A stretch of 64,000 nucleotides of DNA from Psococerastis gibbosa (lineage: Eukaryota > Arthropoda > Insecta > Psocodea > Psocidae): the NCBI GenBank assembly GCA_963971405.1, contig OZ020491.1, forward strand, positions 9,914,855 to 9,978,854, read 5' to 3'. The translations under genes and the position numbers were made by a program. Of the stretch, positions 10,261 to 21,706 are shown in pieces; the stretch's first letter is position 1; every line of letters starts with the position of its first letter. The notes under the pieces were generated by a model. That model worked only from the letters and a program-made list of their open reading frames with translations. It was not told where the DNA came from and did not search any database.

Positions 10261-11224
10261 ATCAATTTTTTTCACATATTTTTTTTTATTTGTACGTAAC
10301 TACCACCAGAAAGACGAAGACAGGGGCGGCCCAGACTAACAGTAGAGGCGAAAGTCCACCAAGACTATATTGATAAGATATTGTAGGAGCAACTGCAAAG
10401 ATGATTTACAATAATAGATTAGTCGAATTGACCCAATGCAGCATAATGTTAATATCTCAAAATAGATCTGCAGGACCCGCAACGACAGTATTAAAAAATT
10501 ACTAATTTCAGCTGACCAATAATGTTTGAGCAACGAAGCAAAAAAAAACTATAAAACCGCATTAAAAATACATAACCCAAGTTTATGAAAAACTGACGCA
10601 AAAATTAAAATCCCCCAAATGGGCGATAAATTTGCTTTCACCAGGCGTAAATTCTGGGGAATCACTAAGCAAATGACATACGCTGACGACTGAAATTGAC
10701 CATTAGTTTGACGTACGCGTTTATTAGCAGGGTGAAGGATCATTATGTAGGCGTAGGGGGGAGGGGGAGGGGCGTTCAGGGGGGGGCAATTAAAATAATC
10801 ACAGCAGTTACCGCGAGGTCGTTTTAGGGGATTATGGGAAGTTAGGATGTCGCTGGCGGACGTGTTATGAGATGGCTTAACTGCTTCAGGAAGACTGTAT
10901 ACCTTAAATGCAGGGTTGATGTAAGGGGTTTAAGTAGGGAGCGAGTTTGTTTTGTAAACAAGAGTCGGCTGGTGAAACTTGAAGTTTTAAGCTGAAAATG
11001 TAATTTTTCTCTTTTTACTTCGGCGCCGTAATATGGCACAGAACACTTTTCAAGTGTACCCCCGGTTCGCATTTCATTGGTTAAGCTACATTCTTACACT
11101 GTACAACAATTTAAAAACAAAAAAATAATGATGGCTTTTTATTCTACTAGTGTATTTTAGTATTGGGTACTTTGCCAACGGCCTTACCACGTTGAATCCA
11201 TGACAGCAGAGCATGTTTCAAACT
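10261..11224. other. No recognised feature; G-rich patch
   Basis: 10750-10785 is dominated by G (G6, G5, G8 blocks). It is likely debris of a MITE but no paired end was found. No coding frame is supported. Confidence 0.35.
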
Positions 11225-11540
11225 GCGGCAAACTTAGTAGTGCGCACAACGTTCGCAGGGAAATATGGTGGGGCATGATAACGCGCTGAGACTATACCAG
11301 TCAGTCTGTCCTGTCCTGTCCTGGTCACCTCCGAATTAATCGTGTGACTTTACTATGTTCCCCAAGTGGTTCGGAATCCACTATAGAGGAGGTCTACTAG
11401 GAGGTCCCCCTGTCAGTCAACTCCCCTTCTCCCCGAGGTGAAAGAGTCTGCCCTCAGGGTGCCTCAAGTTAACAAACAGACTCACTTCCCCCGCCAGACT
11501 GACAGGGTTGCTTAAAGCAGAAATGCTGAAAACAGGCGTT
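11225..11540 (+). repeat. R3 dispersed repeat with AAC tail
   Basis: Contains TGTCCTGGTCACCTCCGAAT, TATGTTCCCCAAGTGGTTCG, AGGTCCACC-like and GTCAACTCCCCTTCTCC blocks. It ends GCAGAAATGCTGAAAACAGG, then ACAACAACAACAG. It matches 44617-44985 over its full length and, inverted, 39520-39762. The (AAC)n end suggests retrotransposition, that is, a LINE 3' end or SINE. Scattered protein-like reading (NLVVCTAL...) is not conserved enough to call coding. Confidence 0.75.
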
Positions 11541-11553
11541 AGAAACAACAACA

Positions 11554-11707
11554 ACAGTCTTACTTACACGACCTACCGGAGTTAGGGCTACAAAGCCAGC
11601 CCTCTCTAATACTTAACCGGCTGCTTTAAATGCCCCCTGAAACATGACCAGAAAAGTGGGGACTCAAACCAACAGCCTTTCGTGTGAAAGTCAGAGTCCG
11701 AAACACC
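11554..11707 (-). mobile_element. SINE-1, old degraded copy
   Basis: The minus strand keeps GACTTTCACACGAAAGGCTG, TTTGAGTCCCCACT and GCCCTAACTCCGGTAGGTCG with many substitutions. The B box is damaged. More diverged than any other SINE-1 copy here. Confidence 0.75.
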
Positions 11708-11744
11708 ACTCTTCTTTTCTAGGAAAATATCAATAAATAGATGG

Positions 11745-11890
11745 GGAATCTCGAGGCAACTGAAATAATTTAACCATAGGAAAATTATTTAATGAGTTAC
11801 TACCAATTACTCATATTGTCTATCTCTGTACCTATATTAATTTATAAATAGGAAAGCATGTTCGAGTAGATTCGGACCAGTTCTTTTGAA
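11745..11890 (+). repeat. R4 repeat, tail fragment
   Basis: TTTAACCATAGGAAAATTAT, TATTAATTTATAAATAGGAA and AGCATGTTCGAGTAGATTCG match the last ~150 bp of the R4 copies at 24772-25680 and 61083-61912. Confidence 0.7.
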
Positions 11891-12572
11891 TTGGAGTGCT
11901 ATCACTCTCTAGAAGTGAAATCATCCAATTGCCATCAGTCTGACTTGTTAGAATCAACAATACCAATAGTATCCGAAAAACCGATGGGGTCGTTGGCGGG
12001 GTAAGAGTCAACAGAGTCCCTACAGGACTAAGTCCATAAAATGACTCGTCAAATAATAATAAAAATATCATATGAAAGAAATATTTGCGAAGAGTTAAAA
12101 TAATGTCCCTTGTAGCCCATATTTTCGGTGACCAGACCAGGCCTTTAATGAAAAACTCGAATTTGCGGAGAAGAGGGGGCAATTTTACTCCTGACTGCCC
12201 TCTGGATCTCCTTCAATTCGGACCGGGCCGTCAGCACTCTGGAAAATAAGGTGTCCACATCATAATTTCAATCTCCTCGAGGATCTCTTACCCCCATTGA
12301 TGCTGCTGACAACCCTTGCTGACTTTTTCAAACATTTTGGTACCCCGGCTCGGGTTATTTTCTCTCTAAGTGCTAATCTTGACCAGTCTTATTGAGTCAC
12401 AGGTAATCCAAGAGTTTTATCTAAATTTTCATAATATAGTACTTATGTGATAGACTTATAATTCATAAATATGAAAAATTGATGAAATATAGCTGCAGAT
12501 TGCCTACAAATAACTTAATTTAGCCTAAAAGCGGGAGTCTGGTTTAAAAAGGGAAAAAGAAGACATAAGGGA
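11891..12572. other. No recognised feature
   Basis: A 116-codon open frame on the minus strand (11832-12182) overlaps the R4 tail and shows no family signature. Taken as chance. Nothing else seen. Confidence 0.35.
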
Positions 12573-12727
12573 CACTGTTGGTTTCAAGGGGCCATGCCCC
12601 CCCCCCCTTACTAGTTCACAGGAGCATTTTCGTATACTCCTTTTGAAAAAATAAAGTGCAAAGTGTTTTGAAACCCCCAGTATTAAACTAGTCCCCCCCC
12701 TTTTTGAAAATTCTAAAACCGCCACTG
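12573..12727. mobile_element. hAT-like MITE (155 bp)
   Basis: The left end CACTGTTGGTTTCAA and right end inverted CAGTGGCGGTTTTAG, with flanks ATAAGGGA (12565-12572) and GTAAGGGA (12728-12735), 7 of 8. A C11 run lies near the left end and a C8 run near the right. The right terminus matches that of the 694-bp element at 19970-20663 (CAGTGGCGG). Confidence 0.78.
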
Positions 12728-12735
12728 GTAAGGGA

Positions 12736-13549
12736 CGAATCGAACAGGTCTTCAGCTTTTTCCTCTTTCATTGGGCTACTTATCACCTTTTGTGAACTTA
12801 CTTAGCCAGAATTTTTTTTCGGGAGGAGTCCATCTGACGTCATAGTATGTGAGGTAACCTCAATATACTATATATAATATACCCTATATATACACTATAT
12901 ATTTAAAACTCAATTCTATCTAGTGTACACTGCAAATATTTCGGGAGAGGTCCGGAACCCCTGGCTATGGCCTTGACTCTACTTACTTTTACTACGCCTT
13001 ATCATCTTGCAGGGACGAAATGTAGAATAGCATTTCTGCTACTATACTGGCTATTCTTGATGGCTCTATAACCTACACTTCCTGTGATAATCGACACTTT
13101 GTACAAAAAACATGTGGGAGGGGGGGGGGTACTCCAATTTGCTATTAAGTGGCATTGTACTTGTACGTCTTGTATGTTCAAAACTATGTCCATGGTTTTA
13201 ATTTGTTAAAAGATCCCATGGCGATGAAGAAACTGAAAAGAAAAATATCCCGGAGCCAAAAGCTGTAATATTTTAGAACCGTTACTTAATTTTCCGATCA
13301 GGCTAAAAAAAACTTTTGCCTTGTATTCATATAAAATATCCTTTTGTGTTAGACATGAAAGTATTTTGTAAGCTGATTTGATTTTCTTTGGGGGTGACCT
13401 TTCCGGCAGCAATTTTAATTTTGTCTTGTGTCTCCTTCAAAACATTTGTCGCTTGGAATACACGTTTTGCACATTTATAATTTGAATATTCATTTGTTTA
13501 AGCTTTAAATTTCCATTGAGCGGCGTAATTAGTTCATTGTCATGGAATG
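12736..13549. other. No recognised feature
   Basis: AT-rich. It includes a TATA-rich run at 12868-12903 and a G10 run near 13122. No coding signal. Confidence 0.35.
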
Positions 13550-13965
13550 TTAGCCCAAAATAAAAAAAATGGTCCCGAGACATGATTTTTGTGAACCTAC
13601 GAGTACATGCCGAATTTGATCAAAATCCACAAATCGACGGACAGATAGACCGACAGGCAGACAGGCTTTTCCTTTTTTTTTTTTTTTTTTTGTGTTTCTT
13701 GTTTTGCTTACTGGTATACAGCCATTTCCAACTACATCAACGTTCTACCACTTCTGATGACTGATACCCTCCAGGAAGCGGACCACACCGTCAACACCTC
13801 TCTGTTCAAGTCCTGGAGCACATCCATACATGTGACATTTCGTACAAATCACTTTTTCGGGTTCTTGGCACCTCAAAACGTGTAAATCCATTGAAATCTC
13901 GAAATCGAACATTTCGACTGCCACAAAGTTTCCCTTATACTACGTATAAATAGGAAAGCAATGCG
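13550..13965 (-). repeat. R4 repeat head, with a T-tailed insertion
   Basis: The plus-strand text ATGATTTTTGTGAACCTACG, GACAGATAGACCGACAGGCA and, after an interruption, GGTTCTTGGCACCTCAAAAC with AAATAGGAAAGCAATG is the inverse of the R4 head. About 160 bp (13668-13827), beginning with a 20-base T tract, is inserted at the CTGTCTGTC stretch. The T tract suggests a poly(A)-tailed retro-insertion in minus orientation. Confidence 0.6.
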
Positions 13966-15292
13966 TACAGGAAAGGAGCCTCCCCGAAGATCGCTTTGTA
14001 TACACGTGGACATTGCCAATTAATAACTGTAGAAAAAAAGCAGCTTAACCTTGTTAGCAAAGACAACCATTTCCTTCAATGGCTAGTCAATCAGATCGAC
14101 CTGGTCGATGTAGGCAGCCCTAAAACAGTCCCACCTCTTATACAGTATAATTCTCTGCCATTTAGAAATCTAAGCGCGATCAGTAGGAAAACATAGAATT
14201 TTGTAATTAAAGTCACCCTATTCTCATATTAGGTACAGAGGTGAAATACGAGAGACAGGGGGGAAACGGGCCCGTCAAAAACATGTCAGTCAAATGCGGC
14301 AAAATTTGCTTGGGAGTGACATCTGCGTCGAGATACACTGACTAATTACTTGCAAGATGGAAAGCTTGTTTGCCTTGATGTGAGACACTGACACAATGTT
14401 GCCGCCAGAGACAATGGCAATTTTCTAGCAGCAAAGTCATTCTCAAGGAAAATAGAATGGAAGAATCAGATAGTGTGGTTTATAGACCATTGGCGTATAT
14501 ATTTAAATATTTTAGGGGGGCCAAGAACAGAGCGCTTTTAGCTATCAACCGTGGACAGAGCCCCTGAGACGACGCTGAATCCTACCATGGCAAATCAGGT
14601 GCGATGTCGATTGTCAACAGGAACCTTCTATAGAACACCCTTCCTAAGTTACATCACAATCTGATCAGTGGGTATGGAGGGCATATACAACATCCTGAAA
14701 ATGTACTTGATTTTAATTAATATGCCGGTTTAATTCCACGGTTCGTAGTATTTTCAACTGTTACCGACGGTCACCCACTATTATGGGGTGTCGTTCCAGT
14801 TGTAAATACACCCTCTAACATGTCATCTATCACAGGTTCAGGTGTAATCGTACCAATAACCATGGTTCAAGCAATACCTTGGACCTCAAACTTTTAATAT
14901 GCAACCCCGTGATCTCAAAAACATAGAAGCCAGACTGAATTTAGCAAGAAATGCAAGTTATGTTTATTGGAAAATGCAGATATTGTTCAGTGTAGTATAT
15001 TTAATTTAATTTAATCTTACCTTACCTTTGTAACTATTGGCTTCACTTCACTATATAGATCCACGTGCTGAAAAAAGCACAACTAGTGAGGGATCCCAAA
15101 GATCTTCGTTGGTTAATTTTTTGGAATTAAACGATTATTAAATATATGAGCTAATCGGACATCCCTCATAATCATTGAACGATTATTATTACTATAAACA
15201 ATAAATGTAATAAACACTAATCGTTAGAAGTACTGTACGATACCCGACACAACCGTAATATGACAAATACTTTAATGTTAATTAATTCCTTA
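13966..15292. other. No recognised feature
   Basis: AT-rich, single-copy within the window. No convincing open frame, tRNA or inverted repeat. Confidence 0.35.
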
Positions 15293-15303
15293 TTACTACT
15301 CAA

Positions 15304-15574
15304 AAAGGGCGTCGAATCCAATGGCTGGGTCATGTACACCGTATGCAAGGGGAGAGGACGCCGAAGCTTGTTTTCGAAGACACCTTCAACCACCCTAGGC
15401 GGCCCGGTAGGCCAAGGCTCAGATGGAGAGACCAAGTGCTCGAGGATGTGCACGCAACCGGCACCCGAGACTGGAAGTGAGCGGCGGAGGATCGTCCGAG
15501 GTGGCGTGGTGTAGTGGCAGCGGCCAAAAGTCCCCCCGGGCTGGACGCGCCAACCTAAGTCAAGTTAAGTCAAG
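15304..15574 (+). mobile_element. 5'-truncated LINE 3' end, 11-bp TSD
   Basis: Bounded by perfect repeats TTACTACTCAA (15293-15303 and 15575-15585). The plus frame starting at about 15311 reads RRIQWLGHVHRMQGERTPKL, VFEDTFNHPRRPGRPRLRWR, DQVLEDVHATGTRDWK, a stop, then AAEDRPRWRGVV. This is the classic LINE ORF2 C-terminus (WLGHV...GRPRLRW...W..AA.DR..WR). Two stops interrupt it. It ends in repeated AAGTCAAGTT rather than poly(A). Confidence 0.88.
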
Positions 15575-15585
15575 TTACTACTCAA

Positions 15586-16599
15586 CTCTTGGTATCCTAT
15601 GCCACCTTCTTCCTTCCAGTCCCTAGGACAGTCTTCTCCTGTTCTCTAAAATCATTTTAGGGTCCATTTAATACCGTCACAGAATAGGTCCCTACCATCC
15701 CCCATTCGCGGAATGTGTCAGCGCTTTTGGGTAGTAGACCAGACGGGCATTCAGCTAGTCACCACCTTTCTTCCATAAAATGCTCAAAACTTAGTGCCGA
15801 AGGGGCAGAAGCTACCAGCGTCTGCCACCATTTCTATGTCTCTTTTAAATTCAAAATGTACCAGTCTTGCAATATTGCACCGCCTCTTTCCTCTGTAAAA
15901 GAAGTTGCACCCTCAGTTAATATACTGGTGGCATCCTCGGTGTATATCGTCTAGAGGGTGTCTCTGCAACCAGATTGACAGGTAGGAGGTAACCAAAGTT
16001 TTATAGCGCCACTATTATCTTTCGCTATCATAATTCAAAACGTGTCCATTCCTCTCTGTACTTAAGGGAACGCCTCTTTCGATGATTTCTTTATTCCCTC
16101 AGCATATATTCCTGAGGGAACGCAAATGTTTTAATAAATTGTCCTTGTGAGGAACGTTTTATTACCTGTCATTCTGCTATATATATATCGCAGATTAATA
16201 TGGAGCGATTGGTGTGTTGTAACTTACTTCATATTTTACCTTCTGGCCTTCTGAGCGGTGAGAAGTTACGAGAAATTCGATTTTGCGCAGTGGTAATTTA
16301 GATTAGTATCTGAGCATATGGTACTTCTTGTGCGTTTAATTCGATGAAATAAAGAAATACAACAAAAGCACAGGAAGAAGACTTTCGCTTCTGCTTTTGC
16401 GTTCTGATATTTCTTGGTATTTCTGCAGAATGGGTCATGGTTACACTGCCAAGTAGTAAGTACAAAAATAAAGTAAATCCTTATTATACAGTATAGCCTA
16501 TTTACGTACAATTTTGGGCCACCGTTAGGACTATTCCCGGATCTATACATACAGTATGTATGCTAGTATAATGTATGATATAATAGTATAATAAAATAA
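15586..16599. other. No recognised feature
   Basis: No supported gene. The phrase CTGAGGGAACGC recurs at about 16098 and 16110 near a short similar block. ATATATATAT lies at 16181. Unclassified. Confidence 0.3.
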
Positions 16600-17130
16600 A
16601 AAATATAACCTGTCAAACTTGTAACCCGCTCAGTTGATAAAATTAAAAAATTGGATCCTTCTTGTCAAGGTTCACCGTAGAACTATTTATGATTATGAAC
16701 GTACATCTTCTTCTTCATTAAATGAATTAAAATAATTTAATAGAAAGAAAGAAGAAATAAATAACACTTTAATTATTTTCCATATGGATGAATTTTGGGC
16801 CTTTCGGCCACTCTTACAATAATTAACCTTGGAGACGGCTGCTCTGAAAAGGGAAGTCGGGCTCATGCCAAACCACTGTCTCAGGTTTGAACGTTTGTAT
16901 ACTTATAGTATTTTATGTACGCTACTATAACGTTTAACCCGGTTAAACGTTAAACCCAATTAGTTGATAAAATTAAGAAATCGGATTCTTATATTTGCGA
17001 GCTTCGCCGTAGATCAATTATGATATATGCACAACTTTTAAACCGGTTAGACGTAAAACCCGCTTCAATTGATAAAATTAAGAAATCGGATGCCTTTACG
17101 ATATTACCAAGCTTTGCCGTAGATGTACGT
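16600..17130. repeat. Three diverged ~100-bp repeats with palindromic core
   Basis: The phrases GTTGATAAAATTAA(G/A)AAAT, TCGGAT and CTTCGCCGTAGA recur at about 16635, 16962 and 17068. The second unit begins with AACGTTTAACCCGGTTAAAC, a near-perfect palindrome. A LINE tail (16826-16885) separates unit 1 from units 2 and 3. The origin is unknown; it may be an old tandem array or the edges of a decayed transposon. Confidence 0.5.
16768..16885 (-). mobile_element. LINE tail (SWLKN family), minus strand
   Basis: On the minus strand AGACAGTGGTTTGGCATGAG and ACTTCCCTTTTCAGAGCAGC correspond to the PWFG...TSLFRAAV part of the SWLKN LINE tail. It is joined to a GGCCGAAAGGCCCAAAATTC-type segment that also occurs at 62935-62985, suggesting an adjacent dispersed repeat. 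Confidence 0.6.
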
Positions 17131-17683
17131 AAGCACTTATAGTACAATACGCCTACCAGTGAAACGTTTTAAATTTGTCATTTAAAAGATTTGTTATAGG
17201 CATTTTAGGTCTATACCCGACTGAAATACTGTCTTAATTACCTGCCAGGAAACACATGATGGAAACTAACTGAGAATAAATAACAAAATATGACATAGCC
17301 TACATTATTTCACTGATAGACAAAAAGTAGTCGTATAAATTTTGGGGGCTACTGATTTATTAGACGTCAAAAATTGCAGACATGAGGCAGAAATGAAACA
17401 TATAAATTGCCAACTCGTAGAGCTGTGCACGTCACACTACGTCTCGGGATATTTATTGACCAAGTTTCGGGGACATAAATACCTGGACTTGGATAAGTTT
17501 TTGGGACTTTTCGTGGCATCGGCTTTGTTTCTTGACTGATAGTCTCTTTGTCCTTATTTGATCAAAATAGTTTCGACCCCGTACACACACCTTTGACGTT
17601 TTTATCACACGTGGATGTGCATTGACCGCTGAAACGCTACTCCACAAAATATACTTGCAAAACATGACAAATGTAGGGCCAAG
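17131..17683. other. No recognised feature
   Basis: AT-rich, with no supported feature apart from ordinary short chance frames. Confidence 0.35.
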
Positions 17684-17696
17684 GGGTGCAAGCGAC

Positions 17697-18015
17697 TTCT
17701 TCTTCCTTTTCCCCCTTAGTGCAGCGTGGGTGGGACGCCCCGAACCCATTTCCTGAACTCGTCCCGTTCAGACGCTAACGCCTTGAGTTCGACCATTGTT
17801 ATCCCTCTTGCTCTGGCGACTTGTTCAATCCTTTCCTCGAGGGTTGTCCTCGGTCTTCCGATGGGTCTTCTTCCTTGTGGCTTTGCTTCCGCCAACCTCC
17901 CAGTAGTCCTGTTCTCGTCTATCCTTCGGACGTGGCCGAATCATTGAAGCTGCGTGTTCTCCAGTCTTCTCTCTTTGGAAACCACTTGCAGGTCTAGTCC
18001 GGTCATTTCAGATTC
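17697..18015 (-). mobile_element. 5'-truncated LINE with AAG tail, 13-bp TSD
   Basis: Flanks GGGTGCAAGCGAC (17684-17696) and GGGTGCAAGTGAC (18016-18028), 12 of 13. The minus strand reads SKERRLENTQLQ, stop, FGHVRRIDENRTTGRLAEAK, PQGRRPIGRPRTTLEERIEQ, VARARG, and ends RGVPPTLH and a stop. An (AAG)-rich tail lies at the low-coordinate end next to the duplication. A close relative is at 37915-38145. It is a dead copy with at least one internal stop. Confidence 0.9.
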
Positions 18016-18136
18016 GGGTGCAAGTGACAACAATAAGAATTCGAGATAGTTTGGAACTCAATTGTAAATGCATATTCCATGAATTCTAGCATTGTCCAAT
18101 GACAGATCTCGATGGTCCTGTTGGTTTCTAGGATAA

Positions 18137-18527
18137 GGCGGGGTTTCCACCGACCGGCTAGGGCTAAATACAAATACAGTGACGTGGTAGCAGACATTTA
18201 AGACTTAGGCGGGGTTTCCACCGACCTCGCATTGCAGAATGCAAATGACATTGACGGAAATGTTTGTTTTCCTCTATGCCATAGTTAAAATTGATCAATG
18301 ATCATACAGTAAAATCACAAACAAACTAAAATTAAAAAATGGCGTCATGGGATATGTTAGGTGCAAACATTTTAATAGATTTCCATAAAAAGAAAAATTC
18401 TAATTTCTGTCAATGTCATTTGCATTCTGCAATGCGAGGTCGGTGGAAACCCCGCCTAAGTCTTAAATGTCTGTTACCACGTCACCGTATTTGTATTTAG
18501 CTCTAGCCAGTCGGTGGAATCCCCGCC
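18137..18527. mobile_element. PIF/Harbinger-like foldback MITE, copy 1 (391 bp)
   Basis: Flanks TAA (18134-18136) and TAA (18528-18530). Each arm has two copies of the terminal motif GGCGGGGTTTCCACCGACC: an outer one at the end and an inner one about 80 bp inside (preceded by CTTA), followed by CTCGCATTGCAGAATGCAAA. The arms pair for roughly 125 bp. The interior contains AATTGATCAATGATCAT and AAAATGGCGTCATGGGATAT. There is no coding capacity. A 3-bp TWA duplication and GGC ends are the basis for the PIF/Harbinger assignment. Confidence 0.82.
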
Positions 18528-18734
18528 TAAGGAGCCAGCTAGCGTAGCAGCATGGTGCACATAACTCCAAAACGCCAAAAATGTCACTTGCACACCTTGA
18601 CTTCTAGGTGCTTCAAATAAAGGAACGTACGTATGGTTTCAAAGTAGCTGAAGTAATGTCTTATGGTTTCAGAGGTGAAGACACTAAAAATTCCTAATCT
18701 GTACCTCCTAGTCGTAAAGATGGAAGCGCGTTAT

Positions 18735-19150
18735 GGTGACTGAACAGATATGGGACCGATTTGGAGCCGGGATAAGCGAAGACCTTTCCTGTGCGGGGCA
18801 CTCTTTTGTCCTGGGGTTGGGAAACTGGCCCCGAAGGCGGAGGAACCTAGTGAAGAGTCAACGGCATAAGGATGTAGAAGGCAACGGGAAACCATTGGAT
18901 TACAATTCCCTAGTATAGTCAACATAGCGACTTCGATGGCAAGGTGGTAGCGTACTTGTACTTGTGCAAGTATCTACACACTTTGCGGTCGGAGACGTGT
19001 CGTAACTCGACATAAGTACCTATTAGGTGACTTAGTGAGGCGATTGAAGAGGTTACTCGGATACTCGGATTATATTGTATTGCATCATGACTACAATTGC
19101 CATGATGATCGCCAATCTTCACTAGAAGGGGCATTAGAAGAAGAAGAAGT
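18735..19150 (+). repeat. S2 repeat with upstream part and LINE tail
   Basis: This is the longest S2 copy. 18735-18917 includes GTAGAAGGCAACGGGAAACC and TACAATTCCCTAGTATAGTC. Then comes the S2 core (GACTTCGATGGCAAGGTGGT, GTCGTAACTCGACATAAGTA), then at 19095 ATTGCCATGATGATCGCCAA and an (AAG)n end. The last part encodes IAMMIANL, the terminus of the SWLKN LINE. So the core is joined to a LINE-derived 3' tail. Confidence 0.72.
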
Positions 19151-19821
19151 ACGCTACCAATGTCAAAGTCACGTATGTACTGGGAATGACGGCGTCAAAT
19201 GGCAGCCGAGGACTGAAGCAATTTTCTGGATTTACCTGTTTCCCCTGATTTTCTCTTCTTTACCACGGGTAGGAGAGTTACCAGTTTATGCAGTTGCTGT
19301 GTTTAAAGGTCTCTCTATTGAACTTAGAGCTAAGTAAAAGAGAAAAAATATTTGACTATCACAAGGAGAAAATTTAAAAAAATAAAAAAAGACAATGAAA
19401 ATTTCAAGTAGTAAAATGCGAAGCGACAGACAAATGACAGACAAACGTCAGTATTCAGAAACAAATTTGAAGCTACCCCTATGCGCACCCCCTATTTAAG
19501 ACTTCATCAGGGGTGTTGGTATTCATTGCACCCCAATGTCTGTATCGGAGTTATTTATGATGATTGAAAAATATTTTTATTTACGACCAAGGGGTTGATG
19601 TTTCAGGAAGAGGCAGGGTGACTTGCAGGGCTAAGGAATAACATGGCTATCTTCAAAAACATAAATTAGTTCCGACCGCTTTCACCGTCATAATTTAAAA
19701 CAGTTTTCCCTGCTTAAAATTTTAGAGTCTAATAATTTTAGGGAATTCGTGTTTTTGGTTACTTTTATTTCTTGTTTTGATTACACCAGTGGATTAAGAA
19801 ATCAGAAAACTTTAATTTTAG
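19151..19821. other. No recognised feature
   Basis: Nothing supported. GAC-AGACAAATGACAGACAAA near 19428 is a weak echo of the R4 CTGTCTGTC run. Confidence 0.3.
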
Positions 19822-20715
19822 GACATGTAGCACGGACTTTCACGTGAAAGGTTGTTGGTTCGAGTCCCATGCTGGCTAAGTTTTTTTGCCATGCTTCCGA
19901 TAACATGTAAAACAGCTGATCCCGGGCCTTCCTAGTTGAGTGTGAGAGAGGACTTTATAGCCCTAACTCCAGTGGCGGCTCGTCCATAAGGGCACTGGGG
20001 CTACAGCCCTCCCATAATTTTACAGGCAAACAAAGCAATTTCCTTTTAATAATAATAATAATAATAATAAAATAATAATATACTATTCTGAAGAAAAATG
20101 CAACTGCTACAATTCGGCTATGCTATGTGCGTGCTCTGGGCAACTTGGGGCAATTTTCAATTTAGCCCCGGGTCGCCATGGCAACCGAGTCAGGCAAAAG
20201 TTAAGAAGATTGTTCGCACCATTGAAAAGGTGTACACAACTTTTCTCTTATGGACCTTGCAATGCAATTCATGCCATATGCATTTATACATGGGCAGCGG
20301 GGCAGCGCCCCAAAAATGACTTTAAATGTTTCGTATTAATAATATCGTTGAATATTGGTATTTTTTTAAAATCATAATTATAAGAGTTATTTTTGAGAAG
20401 AGTTTCACTATTTTGTCATGACTGATGATTATTATAAAAATTTTCAAAGAAGAATTTTTGACTAGGGAAGTCAGGTTCTGCCCAACGGCCAGGCAGGGTA
20501 ATGTAAACGAATATTACAAAAATGTAAACAGCGAGTTATAGACTTGTTTGCCACATCGAAATGCCGAAGAATCTATTTGATATTCAAGTAGTGGTAAGTT
20601 ATATGCTATTACTTTATTACAATTCGTTGCCCCACCATTTTGATACACCACGAGCCGCCACTGCCTAACTCCGCTAGGTCGGCTCAGTAATAGATAAAAA
20701 AAGTCATTATTTCTT
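19822..20715 (+). mobile_element. SINE-1 interrupted by a hAT element
   Basis: The SINE runs 19822-19969 and resumes at 20664 (CCTAACTCCGCTAGGTCGGC). The B box GGTTCGAGTCC is intact; the A-box half is shortened. The tail AAAAAAAGTCATTATTT is at about 20695-20711. Interruption by the hAT element shows the SINE inserted first. Confidence 0.88.
19970..20663. mobile_element. hAT element (694 bp), perfect 8-bp TSD
   Basis: Terminal repeats CAGTGGCGGCTCGT and ACGAGCCGCCACTG, flanked by CCTAACTC on both sides (19962-19969 and 20664-20671). The SINE consensus has this octamer once, which proves the borders. A (TAA)n run lies at 20048-20081. Chance open frames (20098-20377) show no transposase motifs (no dimerisation-domain signature), so it is a non-autonomous deletion derivative. 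Confidence 0.93.
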
Positions 20716-20754
20716 TTTTAATGTATCATGGCAGCAACTTTCTGGAGGACTTTT

Positions 20755-20960
20755 TATAGACCTAACCTAGGCTTACGTATATAGTAGCACACGGGTTCCT
20801 TGTTCAATGACAACGGCCCCATAGATTTCAGACATTACTTACTTACATACATTTTTTTCCGTATGAATTTTGGGCCATTGAAAAGCTGGTATACGTCCCC
20901 AATGTCAACCTTCACCAGCTACAAATTGCAAAACAGTATAGGCCAATGCATTGTAAATTT
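20755..20960 (-). repeat. R5 dispersed repeat
   Basis: The plus-strand text GTTCCTTGTTCAATGACAAC, GGCCCCATAGATTTCAGACA, TTGGGCCATTGAAAAGCTGG and TATACGTCCCCAATGTCAAC aligns with 40618-40790 and 52088-52215, and inversely with 41735-41912. On the minus strand it ends TCTATAAAAAGTCCTCC. About 170-200 bp. The A/B boxes could not be recognised. Confidence 0.72.
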
Positions 20961-21126
20961 GTCTTTATTGTCGGTATAAATTTATGTCTACATATAAATT
21001 TAATTACATTTCATACCGTTTACAAAAACGTCGAGCACTTTATAGACCTGGACGCGCCTACCTGACGTCGAGCAACCGCTGTTGTGCGAGGACCTACAGT
21101 TGGATCGGGAATTGAAGATAATGGAA

Positions 21127-21147
21127 GTAAGTAAGTAAGTAAGTAAT
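21127..21147 (+). repeat. (TAAG)n microsatellite
   Basis: Five tandem TAAG units in otherwise unremarkable sequence between R5 and the LINE at 21398. Confidence 0.85.
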
Positions 21148-21397
21148 GGAATAAAGAAAGTCTTTTATTGTGTTCAATTAATTGTGTCGCTGTAGGTCCT
21201 GACACACGAAAGCAATTCAGAGTATAGTAAATACAATAGTTGCGTTGATAATTAAAACCTCAAACCAGGTACTTCAAAAATTATTATTATTATTGTTACA
21301 TTATTGCATTGTATATTTTTTATAATATATGCTCCCAGTGGTGGGGGTACCGGCTGGGAAAAAAAATTATTGTGGCTTATTATTATTAATTATTAAG

Positions 21398-21661
21398 TAG
21401 CACCGATCACCGACAAAGTCAGGGAACGAAGACTGGCATGGTGGGGCCATACGCTAAGGAGAGAAGATGGTCACCTGCTACAAAGTGTGAGGGCACAAGA
21501 CCTATTGGACGACCGAGGATGTCCCTTGAAACGAAAGTGAGGGAGGACCTCAGGACCCTCGGTCTCTCGCCGGATGATACCCAAAACCGAAACACCTGGA
21601 AGATTAAGATCCGTGCCGCCGACCCCGTGGGAGGGATAAGGCGCCGTTAAAGTAAAGTAAG
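21398..21661 (+). mobile_element. 5'-truncated LINE 3' end, 16-bp TSD
   Basis: Bounded by TATTATTAATTATTAA (21381-21396 and 21662-21677). The plus strand reads ITDKVRERRLAWWGHTLRRE, then after a one-frame shift GTRPIGRPRMSLETKVREDL, NTWKIKIRAADP and a stop. It is close to the minus-strand copy at 1419-1703 (same RRLAWWGH and WKI..R.ADP). A short AGTAAAGTAAG tail precedes the duplication. Confidence 0.9.
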
Positions 21662-21706
21662 TATTATTAATTATTAATTAAATTATATATCTTTCAGTGC
21701 CACAGC

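Noticed and set aside
20098..20377. Frames inside the 694-bp hAT element as a transposase remnant
   Set aside because: No transposase motif is visible and the two overlapping frames are unrelated. The element is treated as non-coding.
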